A model generated the notes under the pieces. It did not search any database, was not told the origin of the DNA, and worked only from the letters and a program-made list of their open reading frames with translations. 64,000 nucleotides of DNA from Sulfurospirillum sp. (GTDB lineage Bacteria > Campylobacterota > Campylobacteria > Campylobacterales > Arcobacteraceae), in contig JAKZMJ010000027.1 in assembly GCA_030491005.1 (NCBI GenBank), positions 29,490-93,489 of the forward strand, given 5' to 3'. Positions within the stretch are counted from its first letter, which is position 1, and every line of letters starts with the position of its first letter. The position numbers were made by a program, and so were the translations under genes. Positions 46,333 through 54,654 of the stretch are shown here, piece by piece.

Positions 46333-46808
46333 TCGATATTCCTTCTTTCCTGATTACTTAAATACTAATATATAATCAATCAAATTATATCTTAATTATA
46401 AAGGATAAGAGCTATTGATAAATTATATTATAAACTTTTACTTATTTTGAAAATTAAACATATTTTACAAAAATAGCATAACTATTTGAAAGAATTAATA
46501 CAATTTTAAGCAAAAAAAAAGACACTATAAAATATATTCAAAAACCAATTTTAAATAGGATATATTTAGATAGTGGTGTTGAATTTTAAGTGTAAATTGG
46601 CGAAATAAATAACAAATACTCTTAAAAATATTATTCAGTTGGATTTTTAAGAGGTGACCATCAGTTTCTAAAAAACAATCAAATTAATATTTTGCAAGTT
46701 TCATGACAGAATTTAGTGTTAATCTTGAAATAGTGAAATCGAATTTTAGTATTAAAGTTTGATATACACTAAATAAAAGTATGTGTAAATTAAAACAAAA
46801 GGATTTTT
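46333..46808. other. Divergent regulatory region between the PrpD-like gene and tctC
   Basis: The 476 bases have no gene I can support. They contain the operator-like element at 46691-46726. A stretch near 46574-46662, GTGTTGAATTTTAAGTG and GGATTTTTAAGAGGTG, resembles transposon-end sequences and may be an old insertion scar. Promoters for both divergent genes must lie here. A GATATACACT box at about 46761 is a candidate -10 for tctC. Confidence 0.5.
46691..46726 (+). promoter_or_regulatory. 36-bp operator-like element, copy 1 (tctC)
   Basis: The element starts TTTGCAAGTTTCATGACAGA and ends TGTTAATCTT. It is 34 of 36 bases identical to the copy at 47985-48020. Here it lies 82 bases before the tctC start. 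It is the best candidate for the binding site of the response regulator at 56025-56681. Confidence 0.65.
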
Positions 46809-47888
46809 ATGAAAATAAAAAAATTACTTATCACTTCAGCTGTAGCATTTAGCATGTTACAAAGTGTTGCAGTAGCAAAAGAAGTTAATTTTAAAGGAAA
46901 AACCATTGAGTGGATTATTCCTTTTAAAGCAGGTGGTGGTTCAGATAAATGGAGTCGTTTTTATGCTCCTTTATTATCACAAGAACTTCCAGGAAAACCA
47001 AATGTAGTTATTAAAAATATGCCAGGAGGTGGTTCAACTAAAGGTGCAAACTTTTTTGCTAAAAGAGCTAAAAATGATGGTTTAACTATTTTTGGAACAT
47101 CTGGTTCAACCCAGTTTCCTTATCTTTTAGACGATAGAAGAGTTCGATATGAATATAATGATTGGAATATTGTATTAGGAACACCAACGGGTGGAGTAGT
47201 ATATGTTTCTCCAAAATTAGGAGTTAATAATATAGCAGATATTCCAAAATTAAAAAATCATAAGTTAAAATATGGTAGTCAAGGTGCTACATCTTTAGAT
47301 TTGATTCCTTTATTAGCTTTTGAACTTTTAGATATTAATGTAAAAGCTGTTTTTGGTATGAAAGGAAGAAAGTCAGGTAGACTTGCATTTTTAAGAGGTG
47401 AAACTAATATTGATTATCAAACAAGTTCTTCTTACTTAAAAAATGTATTACCAAGTGTTAAAAAAGGTAAAGCAATACCTTTATTTTCTTGGGGAACATT
47501 AAGTAAAGATGGACAGTTACAAAGAGATCCCACTTTTCCTAATTTACCACATTTTGGTGAAGTGTATGAAAAAATTCATGGTAAAAAACCATCAGGTCCT
47601 GCTTTTAATGCTTGGTTGACATTTTTTACAGCAGGTTTTTCTGCACAAAAAATGGTATTTTTACCAAAAGGTACTTCTACTGATATTATAAATACTTATG
47701 ATAAAGCTTTCAAAAGAGTAATATCTGCTAATGACTTTTTAAGTAAAAGTAAAACAAGACTAGGTATTTATACCCAAGCTACAGGGAAAAATGCAAAAAA
47801 ACTTAAATCAATGGCTACAAGTGTAAATGAAGAAGATAAAAAATGGGTAAAAAATTGGCTTACGAAAAAATATAGAGTTAAATTTTAA
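46809..47888 (+). CDS. tctC: Tripartite tricarboxylate transporter receptor TctC
   Basis: This 359-residue protein has a signal peptide (MKIKKLLITSAVAFSMLQSVAVAKE) and the TctC/Bug family pattern: IEWIIPFKAGGGSDKWSRFYAPLL, then NMPGGGSTKGANFFAKRAKNDGLTIFGTSG, and a C-terminal ...LTTGFSAQKMVFLPKGTS-type region. It captures a tricarboxylate in the periplasm for the TctAB permease. It ends before a strong terminator at 47921, so tctA has its own promoter. Confidence 0.9.
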   Translation: MKIKKLLITSAVAFSMLQSVAVAKEVNFKGKTIEWIIPFKAGGGSDKWSRFYAPLLSQELPGKPNVVIKNMPGGGSTKGANFFAKRAKNDGLTIFGTSGSTQFPYLLDDRRVRYEYNDWNIVLGTPTGGVVYVSPKLGVNNIADIPKLKNHKLKYGSQGATSLDLIPLLAFELLDINVKAVFGMKGRKSGRLAFLRGETNIDYQTSSSYLKNVLPSVKKGKAIPLFSWGTLSKDGQLQRDPTFPNLPHFGEVYEKIHGKKPSGPAFNAWLTFFTAGFSAQKMVFLPKGTSTDIINTYDKAFKRVISANDFLSKSKTRLGIYTQATGKNAKKLKSMATSVNEEDKKWVKNWLTKKYRVKF

Positions 47889-47920
47889 TTTAAACATCTA
47901 TAAATAAATTCTATATTTAA

Positions 47921-47958
47921 AAAACTGTTTTATTTAAAATAAAACAGTTTTTGTATTT
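47921..47958 (+). terminator. Rho-independent terminator after tctC
   Basis: A perfect 15-base stem (AAAACTGTTTTATTT/AAATAAAACAGTTTT) with a loop of two bases is followed by TTTG. It lies between tctC and the second operator-like element, separating the binding protein transcript from the permease operon. Confidence 0.85.
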
Positions 47959-47984
47959 TAAAATACAATAAAAATCCAAATAAA

Positions 47985-48020
47985 TTTGCAAGTTTCATGA
48001 CAGATTTTAATGTTAATCTT
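47985..48020 (+). promoter_or_regulatory. 36-bp operator-like element, copy 2 (tctA)
   Basis: Differs from copy 1 at two of 36 positions. It ends 45 bases before the tctA ATG, with CTATATAAAT (a -10-like box) directly after it, the position expected for an OmpR-type activator replacing a -35 box. Confidence 0.65.
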
Positions 48021-48065
48021 CTATATAAATAAAGAAGTATATTTACTTTAATATGAAGGATAGTT

Positions 48066-50057
48066 ATGGTTATAGATTCAATTATGAGTGCTTTTAATGA
48101 GCTGATGTCAATTCAACATATGATGTATTTGATGGGTGGTGTATTATTAGGTATATTAGTAGGAATTCTTCCTGGACTTGGAGGAATTGTAGGTTTTTCA
48201 ATAATGTTACCTTTTTTATATGGTATGGATCAAACATCAGCATTAGCTATGCTTATAGGTATGGTTGCGGTTATTCCTACTTCAGATACTTTTACTTCAG
48301 TTCTTATGGGAATTCCTGGCTCTTCTGCATCTCAAGCTACAGTTCTAGATGGTTATCCAATGTCACAAAAAGGTGAAGCGGCACGTGCTTTAGGAGCTGC
48401 ATTTTCTGCTTCACTTGTTGGAGGATTATTAGGAGCATTAATATTATCAGCTTTTATTGTTTTTGCACGAGATATAATTTTAAAACTAGGCTCTGCTGAA
48501 CTTTTTATTCTAGGTATTTTCGGACTTAGTATGGTAGGTGTTTTAAGTGGAAAAAGCTTATATAAAGGTTTTATTGCTGCTTGTGTTGGTCTTTTATTAG
48601 GTTCAGTTGGAAGTGCACCTGCAACTGGTGAATTTAGAATGACTATGGATAGTTATTATTTATATGATGGAATAAAATTAGTTATTTTAGGACTTGGTAT
48701 TTATGCAGTTCCTGAGATTATTGATTTATTAGTTAAAAATCAAAAAATATCAAAGGCTGGTAAACTTGGAGGAAGTTGGATCCAAGGTATGAAAGATACA
48801 TGGAAATACAAATGGATAGTTGCACGTTGTGCTCCACTTGGAGCTATGATTGGAGCTATTCCTGGACTTGGTGGAAGTGTTGTTGACTGGATTGCTTATG
48901 GTCATGTTGTTCAAACATCAAAAGATAAAAGTCAATTTGGAAAAGGTGATGTAAGAGGTGTAATAGCACCTGAATCTGCTAATAATGCAAAAGAAGGTGG
49001 AGGTTTAATACCTACTTTATTATTTGGGATTCCAGGAAGTGGGTCTATGGCTGTTTTTTTAGGAGGTTTAACAATATTAGGAATTGAACCAGGTCCTGGT
49101 ATGGTAGATGAAAATCTTGAAATCTCATACATTATTATTTGGTCTTTAGCTTTAGCAAATGTTGTTGGAACTCTAACATGCTTATTATTATCAGGAAAAA
49201 TAGCAAAAATCACTACCATTCCTTACGGTTATATTGCTCCTGTTATGTTAATGATTATATTTTTTGCAGCACTACAAGCTACAAGAAGTTTAGAGGATTT
49301 GATATTATTGATTTCAATTGGAGCTTTAGGAGTATTATTTAAATATTTTGATTGGCCAAGACCTGCACTATTAATTGGTTTTGTTCTAGCTGGAACAATT
49401 GAAACATATTATTATCAAGCTGTACAATTTTATTCATGGCAAATGTTAGAAAGAACAGGAGTTATTATTATTATTGGTTTTATGTTGATGTCTCTATTGT
49501 TAAGTGCATATTTTAAAAGAAGAAGTAAGAAAAAGGATATTGCGGCTAATAATATTGAAAAAAGTACTATTTCAAACCATTCTTATTCTTTTTTTACAGG
49601 AGAATTGTTTTTTGTTTGGGCTTTAATGTTATTTGCTTTATATGCTTTATTAAATTCTTTACCTCATGAATTTTTAGGAGGAATTTTTCCTATTATTATT
49701 AGTTCTTTGATGCTTTTATTTGGAGTATTATTATCTTTTCAATTAGTTTCAGTAAAAAAACAAGGAGATATTTTAAATACTAGTTTAATGCAAAATGGAA
49801 AGCTTAGTACTTATTGGACTACAATTTGGAAGAATTTTTTAATTTTACCACTTTTTTTACTAGGAACTTGGCTTATTGGTTTTTTACCATCACTTACAAT
49901 TTTATTTGTAATCATAATTAGAACAAAAATAGGATGCTCTTGGAAGAGAATCTTACTTATTACTAGTATTGCTATAGGTTTTTTAGTATTTATAAGTAAT
50001 GTAATGATATTACACCTACCTAGTGGACTTTTATTTGAGTTCTTTTTTAAAGGATAA
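48066..50057 (+). CDS. tctA: Fused TctA-TctB tricarboxylate transporter permease
   Basis: This 663-residue protein has a TctA large permease (about 1-500) with LVGILPGLGG, IPTSDTFTSVLMGIPGSSASQ and GAIPGLGGSVVDWIAYG repeated loops. After about residue 505 it continues with four more helices (515-660) of the TctB small-subunit type. TctA alone is about 500 residues and TctB is usually a separate gene of about 150. The fusion would make the two-component permease a single chain. No separate tctB is seen nearby. Confidence 0.87.
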   Translation: MVIDSIMSAFNELMSIQHMMYLMGGVLLGILVGILPGLGGIVGFSIMLPFLYGMDQTSALAMLIGMVAVIPTSDTFTSVLMGIPGSSASQATVLDGYPMSQKGEAARALGAAFSASLVGGLLGALILSAFIVFARDIILKLGSAELFILGIFGLSMVGVLSGKSLYKGFIAACVGLLLGSVGSAPATGEFRMTMDSYYLYDGIKLVILGLGIYAVPEIIDLLVKNQKISKAGKLGGSWIQGMKDTWKYKWIVARCAPLGAMIGAIPGLGGSVVDWIAYGHVVQTSKDKSQFGKGDVRGVIAPESANNAKEGGGLIPTLLFGIPGSGSMAVFLGGLTILGIEPGPGMVDENLEISYIIIWSLALANVVGTLTCLLLSGKIAKITTIPYGYIAPVMLMIIFFAALQATRSLEDLILLISIGALGVLFKYFDWPRPALLIGFVLAGTIETYYYQAVQFYSWQMLERTGVIIIIGFMLMSLLLSAYFKRRSKKKDIAANNIEKSTISNHSYSFFTGELFFVWALMLFALYALLNSLPHEFLGGIFPIIISSLMLLFGVLLSFQLVSVKKQGDILNTSLMQNGKLSTYWTTIWKNFLILPLFLLGTWLIGFLPSLTILFVIIIRTKIGCSWKRILLITSIAIGFLVFISNVMILHLPSGLLFEFFFKG

Positions 50058-50063
50058 ATATAT

Positions 50064-51131
50064 ATGAATGATTTAGAGAAAATTAAATGTATGATGTATC
50101 GATCTGGTACTTCAAAAGGTCTTTATTTTCTTGATAAAGACTTACCTATAAATAAAGAAGATACAAAAAATGTATTATTAAAAGTGATGGGTTCTCCTGA
50201 TATTAATCAAATAGATGGATTAGGAGGTGCTTCTAATGTTACTTCAAAAGTAGCTATTATTAGTATCTCTAAGAAAGAAGGAATTGATATAGATTATAAA
50301 TTTATACAAGTTATGATTGATACTGCAAATATTGATGATAAACCTACTTGTGGAAATATTTTAACAGCTGTTGGAGTTTTTGCACTTGAAAGAGGATTGG
50401 TAAATATTGAAGAAAATCAAACTATCGTAAAGATATATGATGTAAATACAGGTGCTATTATTTCGCAAATAATTCAAACTCCAAAAAGATGTATCACATA
50501 TAAAGGAAATACAAAAATAGCAGGAGTTCCAAATAGTGCTTCAGGTATTTCTTTATTTTTTAAAAATATAACAGGAGGTAAAACAGGTCATTATCTACCA
50601 ACAAAAAAGAAAAAAGATATTTTTAATGGTATAGAAGTTACTTGTTTAGATATAAGTATGCCAGTTGTTTTTGTCAAAGCAAATGATATGAACCTTACAG
50701 GGTATGAAAGCCCAGATATTTTAAATGCAAATAAAGTATTTTTTGAAAAACTAGAAAACATAAGAGAACAAGCATCCTATGCTATGGGACTTGGAAGTGC
50801 TAAAGGTAATGTTATTCCTAAAATAGCAATTATAAGTTCTTCAAAACAAAATGCACACATAAATATAAGATATTTTACACCAAGTTCTGCTCATCCCTCA
50901 CTTGCTGTTTCTGCTGGATTTTGTGTAGCAATTGGCTCTTTTATAAAAGGAACATTATTACATGATATAAATCCTATGAGTTTAAGTATTTCAACTTTTA
51001 CAATTGATATTGAAAATCCAGCAGGGATTACTAAAGTTGAAGTTAATTTTCCAAGTTTAGATATAGATGATGTTGAGGGTAAAACTATAAGAACAGCAAG
51101 ACTCTTGTTTGATGGAGAGGTTTATATTTAG
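50064..51131 (+). CDS. PrpF-family isomerase (aconitate/methylaconitate-type)
   Basis: This 355-residue protein belongs to the PrpF/4-oxalomesaconate tautomerase family. The pattern is MYRSGTSKGLYFL, then DGLGGASNVTSKVAII, the DKPTCGNILTAVGVFALERGL loop with the active-site Cys, and HPSLAVSAGFCVAIG. It moves a C=C bond in cis/trans-aconitate-like acids. It is 6 bases after the permease gene and before tcuA. Confidence 0.85.
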   Translation: MNDLEKIKCMMYRSGTSKGLYFLDKDLPINKEDTKNVLLKVMGSPDINQIDGLGGASNVTSKVAIISISKKEGIDIDYKFIQVMIDTANIDDKPTCGNILTAVGVFALERGLVNIEENQTIVKIYDVNTGAIISQIIQTPKRCITYKGNTKIAGVPNSASGISLFFKNITGGKTGHYLPTKKKKDIFNGIEVTCLDISMPVVFVKANDMNLTGYESPDILNANKVFFEKLENIREQASYAMGLGSAKGNVIPKIAIISSSKQNAHINIRYFTPSSAHPSLAVSAGFCVAIGSFIKGTLLHDINPMSLSISTFTIDIENPAGITKVEVNFPSLDIDDVEGKTIRTARLLFDGEVYI

Positions 51132-51153
51132 TTTTTATTAAGGATTAATATTT

Positions 51154-52524
51154 ATGCACAAAGTTATCGTTATTGGTGGTGGAAATGCTGCATTATGTGC
51201 AGCAATTAGTGCAGCTAGTGAAGGTTCTAATGTTATATTATTAGAATCGGCACCAAAATTATTAAGAGGTGGAAACTCACAACATACAAGAAATATGAGA
51301 GTTTGTCATTCAAATCCTAAACAAACACTAATAGAGTCATATTCATTTGAAGAATATTATGATGATTTATTAAAAGTAACCAAAGGTGATACAAATAAAG
51401 AATTAGCAACTTTAGTTATAAAAAATTCAGAGAATTTATATAATTGGATGAGAGAAAAAGGAATATATTTTCAAGCAAGTCTTAAAGGTACTCTTAGTCT
51501 TTCAAGAACAAATGCATTTTTTCTAGGTGGTGGAAAAACCCTAATTAATAGGCAATTTCAAATTGCCCAAGATTTAGGTGTACAAGTATTATACGACCAT
51601 GAAGTGCAAGAAGTTAATATTGATAATAATAAAGTATCTTCATTAGAAGTTTCTACTTCTAATGGTAAAAAAATATTTAAAGCTGAGTCTTATGTGGTAG
51701 CTTCTGGGGGATTTGAATCAAATAGAGATTGGTTATATAAAGCTTGGGGTAAGGCATCTAAAAATTATCTAATTAGAGGAACAAAATATAATCAAGGGAA
51801 AGTATTAAAATCACTGCTTAATCAAGGTATTCAAGATGTTGGAAAAGAAGAACAAGGTCATGCCGTTGCTGTTGATGGAAGATCGCCTTTATACGATGGA
51901 GGTATTGTAACTCGTCTTGATTGTGTTCCTTTTGGGATTGTTTTAAATAAGTATGGAGAAAGATTTTATGATGAAGGTGAAGACTTTTGGCCAAAAAGAT
52001 ATGCTATTTGGGGTAGATTAGTTGCGGCACAAGAAGATCAAATAGGAAATGTTATTATTGATAGTAAAAGTTTTAATCTTTTTATGCCCTCGGTATTTGA
52101 AGCAATTAAAGATGATACATTAGAAGGACTTGCACAAAAATTATGCTTACCTATTAAACAAGTACTTAATACTATAAAAGAATTTAATACACATGTGAAA
52201 GAAGGTAATTTTGATTTAAATGTTTTAGATGATTGCCAAACAATTGGATTAAAAATCAATAAAACACATTGGGCAAGAAAAATTGATTCTCCACCTTATT
52301 ATGGATATATACTAAGACCTGGAATTACTTTTACATACTTGGGTATTAAGATTGATAAGAATGCTAGAGTTTATATGAAAAATGGAAATTCTTTAGAAAA
52401 TCTTTTTGCTGCAGGAGAAATAGTAGCTGGAAATATTTTAAGTCAAGGTTATTTAGCAGGATTAGGTATGACTATTGGAGGAGTTTTTGGAAAAATTGCA
52501 GGAAAAAGAGCAGCAAATGTTTGA
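51154..52524 (+). CDS. tcuA: FAD-dependent tricarballylate dehydrogenase TcuA
   Basis: This 456-residue protein has the FAD-binding Rossmann motif VIVIGGGNAALCAAISAAS, the fumarate-reductase-like core and a final ENLFAAGEIVAGNILSQG FAD-site. TcuA of Salmonella oxidises tricarballylate to cis-aconitate. Its partner TcuB follows and overlaps by 8 bp. The presence of both supports the name. Related fumarate reductase-like flavoproteins are less likely given the neighbours. Confidence 0.85.
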   Translation: MHKVIVIGGGNAALCAAISAASEGSNVILLESAPKLLRGGNSQHTRNMRVCHSNPKQTLIESYSFEEYYDDLLKVTKGDTNKELATLVIKNSENLYNWMREKGIYFQASLKGTLSLSRTNAFFLGGGKTLINRQFQIAQDLGVQVLYDHEVQEVNIDNNKVSSLEVSTSNGKKIFKAESYVVASGGFESNRDWLYKAWGKASKNYLIRGTKYNQGKVLKSLLNQGIQDVGKEEQGHAVAVDGRSPLYDGGIVTRLDCVPFGIVLNKYGERFYDEGEDFWPKRYAIWGRLVAAQEDQIGNVIIDSKSFNLFMPSVFEAIKDDTLEGLAQKLCLPIKQVLNTIKEFNTHVKEGNFDLNVLDDCQTIGLKINKTHWARKIDSPPYYGYILRPGITFTYLGIKIDKNARVYMKNGNSLENLFAAGEIVAGNILSQGYLAGLGMTIGGVFGKIAGKRAANV

Positions 52525-53641
52525 AATAAAAGAACAAAAAATAAGATTAAACAAAGTAAGAAGAGAAATGGAAATTTGTAATGCTTGTCGTTATTGTGAA
52601 TCATTATGTCCAGTTTTTCCACAAATTACTCAGTTTAGAACCTTTAAAGATGAAGATCTTTATTATTTAGCAAATCTTTGCCATAATTGTAAAGGCTGTT
52701 ATCATGGCTGTCAATATGCTCCACCTCATGAATTTGATATTAATATTCCAAAATCTTTCTCAGAACTTAGAGTTGATAGTTATATGCAATATGCTTTTCC
52801 TAGTATTTTAGGAAAATTATTTATGAAAAATGGAACTTTAGTTAGTATTATTATTGTACTAAGCATTGCATTAGTTTTTATACTAGGTATTATATATAAT
52901 AATGCTGATTCATTATTTGTATCTTATGATGGTAAAAGTTCTTTTTATAAAGTTATTCCTTTTTCACTTATGAGTGGGGTTTCATTAGGTATTTGTTCTT
53001 ATGTAATGATTGCATTTATCATTGGATTTAAAAGGTTTTGGACACAAAATGGTGATACATTAAATGATCTTCTTGATTTATACTTATGGAAAAGTGTATT
53101 TTCAGATGTTTTTACCTTAAAACATTTAGATGGTGGTGATAATGCACATGGTTGTACACATACTAGTGATCGTTTTACACATAGTAGAAAATGGTATCAT
53201 CATGCTGTTATGTATGGATTTATTTTAACACTAATTTCAACAAGCATTGCTGCATTTTATCATTATATATTTCACATTGATGCACCTTATGATTATGATT
53301 CAATAATTGTAATTACTGGTACAATAGGTGGTATTTTAGTTGTTATTGGTACTATTGGATTAACTTATATTAAAATTATAGCAGATAAAGTTCCTATATC
53401 TCAGAAGTTGTTAGGCATGGATTATTCATTCATAGCATTGCTTGGATTAGTAAATTTAACTGGATTATTACTTTTAATATTAAGAGATGGTATATATATG
53501 CCAATATTATTATGTGTGCACTTAGGATTTGTTTTAGCATTTTTTTTACTTATGCCTTACTGTAAATTTGTGCATGCTCTTTATAGACTGGGTGCATTAT
53601 TAAAATATGCTAAATATACACGAAATAACAAAAATCAATAA
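52517..53641 (+). CDS. tcuB: Tricarballylate oxidation membrane electron-transfer protein TcuB
   Basis: This 374-residue protein has two 4Fe-4S clusters near the N-terminus: CNACRYCESLCP and CHNCKGCYHGCQY. The rest has about six transmembrane helices with histidines that may hold haem (HHAVMYG, CVHLG). It passes electrons from reduced TcuA to the quinone pool. I use the ATG at 52517; a frame from 52475 would add 14 residues inside tcuA. Confidence 0.85.
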   Translation: MFEIKEQKIRLNKVRREMEICNACRYCESLCPVFPQITQFRTFKDEDLYYLANLCHNCKGCYHGCQYAPPHEFDINIPKSFSELRVDSYMQYAFPSILGKLFMKNGTLVSIIIVLSIALVFILGIIYNNADSLFVSYDGKSSFYKVIPFSLMSGVSLGICSYVMIAFIIGFKRFWTQNGDTLNDLLDLYLWKSVFSDVFTLKHLDGGDNAHGCTHTSDRFTHSRKWYHHAVMYGFILTLISTSIAAFYHYIFHIDAPYDYDSIIVITGTIGGILVVIGTIGLTYIKIIADKVPISQKLLGMDYSFIALLGLVNLTGLLLLILRDGIYMPILLCVHLGFVLAFFLLMPYCKFVHALYRLGALLKYAKYTRNNKNQ

Positions 53642-53691
53642 TTAAAAAATGAATATGATATATTATTATATGTTAAATTAGGACTTGTTTT

Positions 53692-54654
53692 ATGAAGGTA
53701 TTATTAACTTTTCTTTTCTTTTTTCTTTTTTTACTAGAAGCTAAAAACTATCCCAATAAAACAATCAATATTATTGTGGCCTTTGGTGAAGGTGGAAGTA
53801 CGGATAGAATGACTCGAACTATAAAACCTTTTTTAGAAAAAGAATTTAAAACTAATATTAATATTATAAATATAAAAGGAAAAGGAACCCTAGAGGCATC
53901 AAAGTATTTTATGGATCAAGAATCTAATGGTTATACAATTTTTGCTTCAACATTTTCTCCTTATTTACATAATATAATTCTTCATAAGGAATTTATATAT
54001 TCTTTAGAAGATTTTGCATTTATAAATATGCAATGGTTTGATTATGATTTAATTGCAGTTAATAAAAATTCTAAATTTAATAGTATTTTAGATCTTTTGT
54101 ATGCAATTAAAAATAATCCAAAAAAATACTCAGTAGCAATATTACCTAATTCTAGTGCTTCTATAGTATTAAAATTATTATTAAAAAAAATGAAAATACC
54201 ACAACATTATTTAAATATAAAATATTTTAATGGTGGTAAATTAGCTAGAAATGCAATTAAAGACTTAAAAGTTAATTTTATAATTATTGGTGCAAATGGA
54301 AGTGAAAAATATAGAAAGTTTTTAAAACCACTTTGTGTTATTACAAATAAACGTTCAAAAAGATGGGATGCACCTACTTTAAATGAAGCTTTAAAAAAAG
54401 AAAAAATCTCTATGCCAATTATACAAGGAAGCATTAGAGGTTTTGCTGTTAGTTCAAAATTTAAAACTAAATATCCAAAACGGTACAATTATTTACTTCA
54501 AGGTTTTAAAAATGTATTAGCTTCAAAAAAAGCTCAAAAAGTATTGAAAAATAAATACATAGGATATACTTGGATGGGATCTAATAATTCTACTAAAATA
54601 TTACAACAATCCTTTTTAATGTATAAAAATTATCAAAATATAATTAACTATTAA
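53692..54654 (+). CDS. Second TctC-like periplasmic binding protein
   Basis: This 320-residue protein has a signal peptide (MKVLLTFLFFFLFLLEAK) and a TctC-type domain starting INIIVAFGEGGSTDRMTRTI, with ANGYTIFASTF-like and a C-terminal TWMGSNNS. It lacks some of the glycine-rich loops of the first TctC. It is convergent with the sensor kinase, overlapping by 11 bp. Bordetella BctC interacts with its sensor, so this copy may act as a periplasmic co-sensor; that is inference. Confidence 0.75.
   Translation: MKVLLTFLFFFLFLLEAKNYPNKTINIIVAFGEGGSTDRMTRTIKPFLEKEFKTNINIINIKGKGTLEASKYFMDQESNGYTIFASTFSPYLHNIILHKEFIYSLEDFAFINMQWFDYDLIAVNKNSKFNSILDLLYAIKNNPKKYSVAILPNSSASIVLKLLLKKMKIPQHYLNIKYFNGGKLARNAIKDLKVNFIIIGANGSEKYRKFLKPLCVITNKRSKRWDAPTLNEALKKEKISMPIIQGSIRGFAVSSKFKTKYPKRYNYLLQGFKNVLASKKAQKVLKNKYIGYTWMGSNNSTKILQQSFLMYKNYQNIINY

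Noticed and set aside
45524..46375. Plus-strand open frames over the PrpD-like gene
   Set aside because: They mirror the coding pattern of the minus-strand gene, which has clear family motifs.
46691..48020. The 36-bp elements as insertion-sequence ends, because TTTGCAAGT also occurs at the IS terminus
   Set aside because: Only nine bases are shared and the rest differs, while the two copies match each other over 36 bases at promoter positions.
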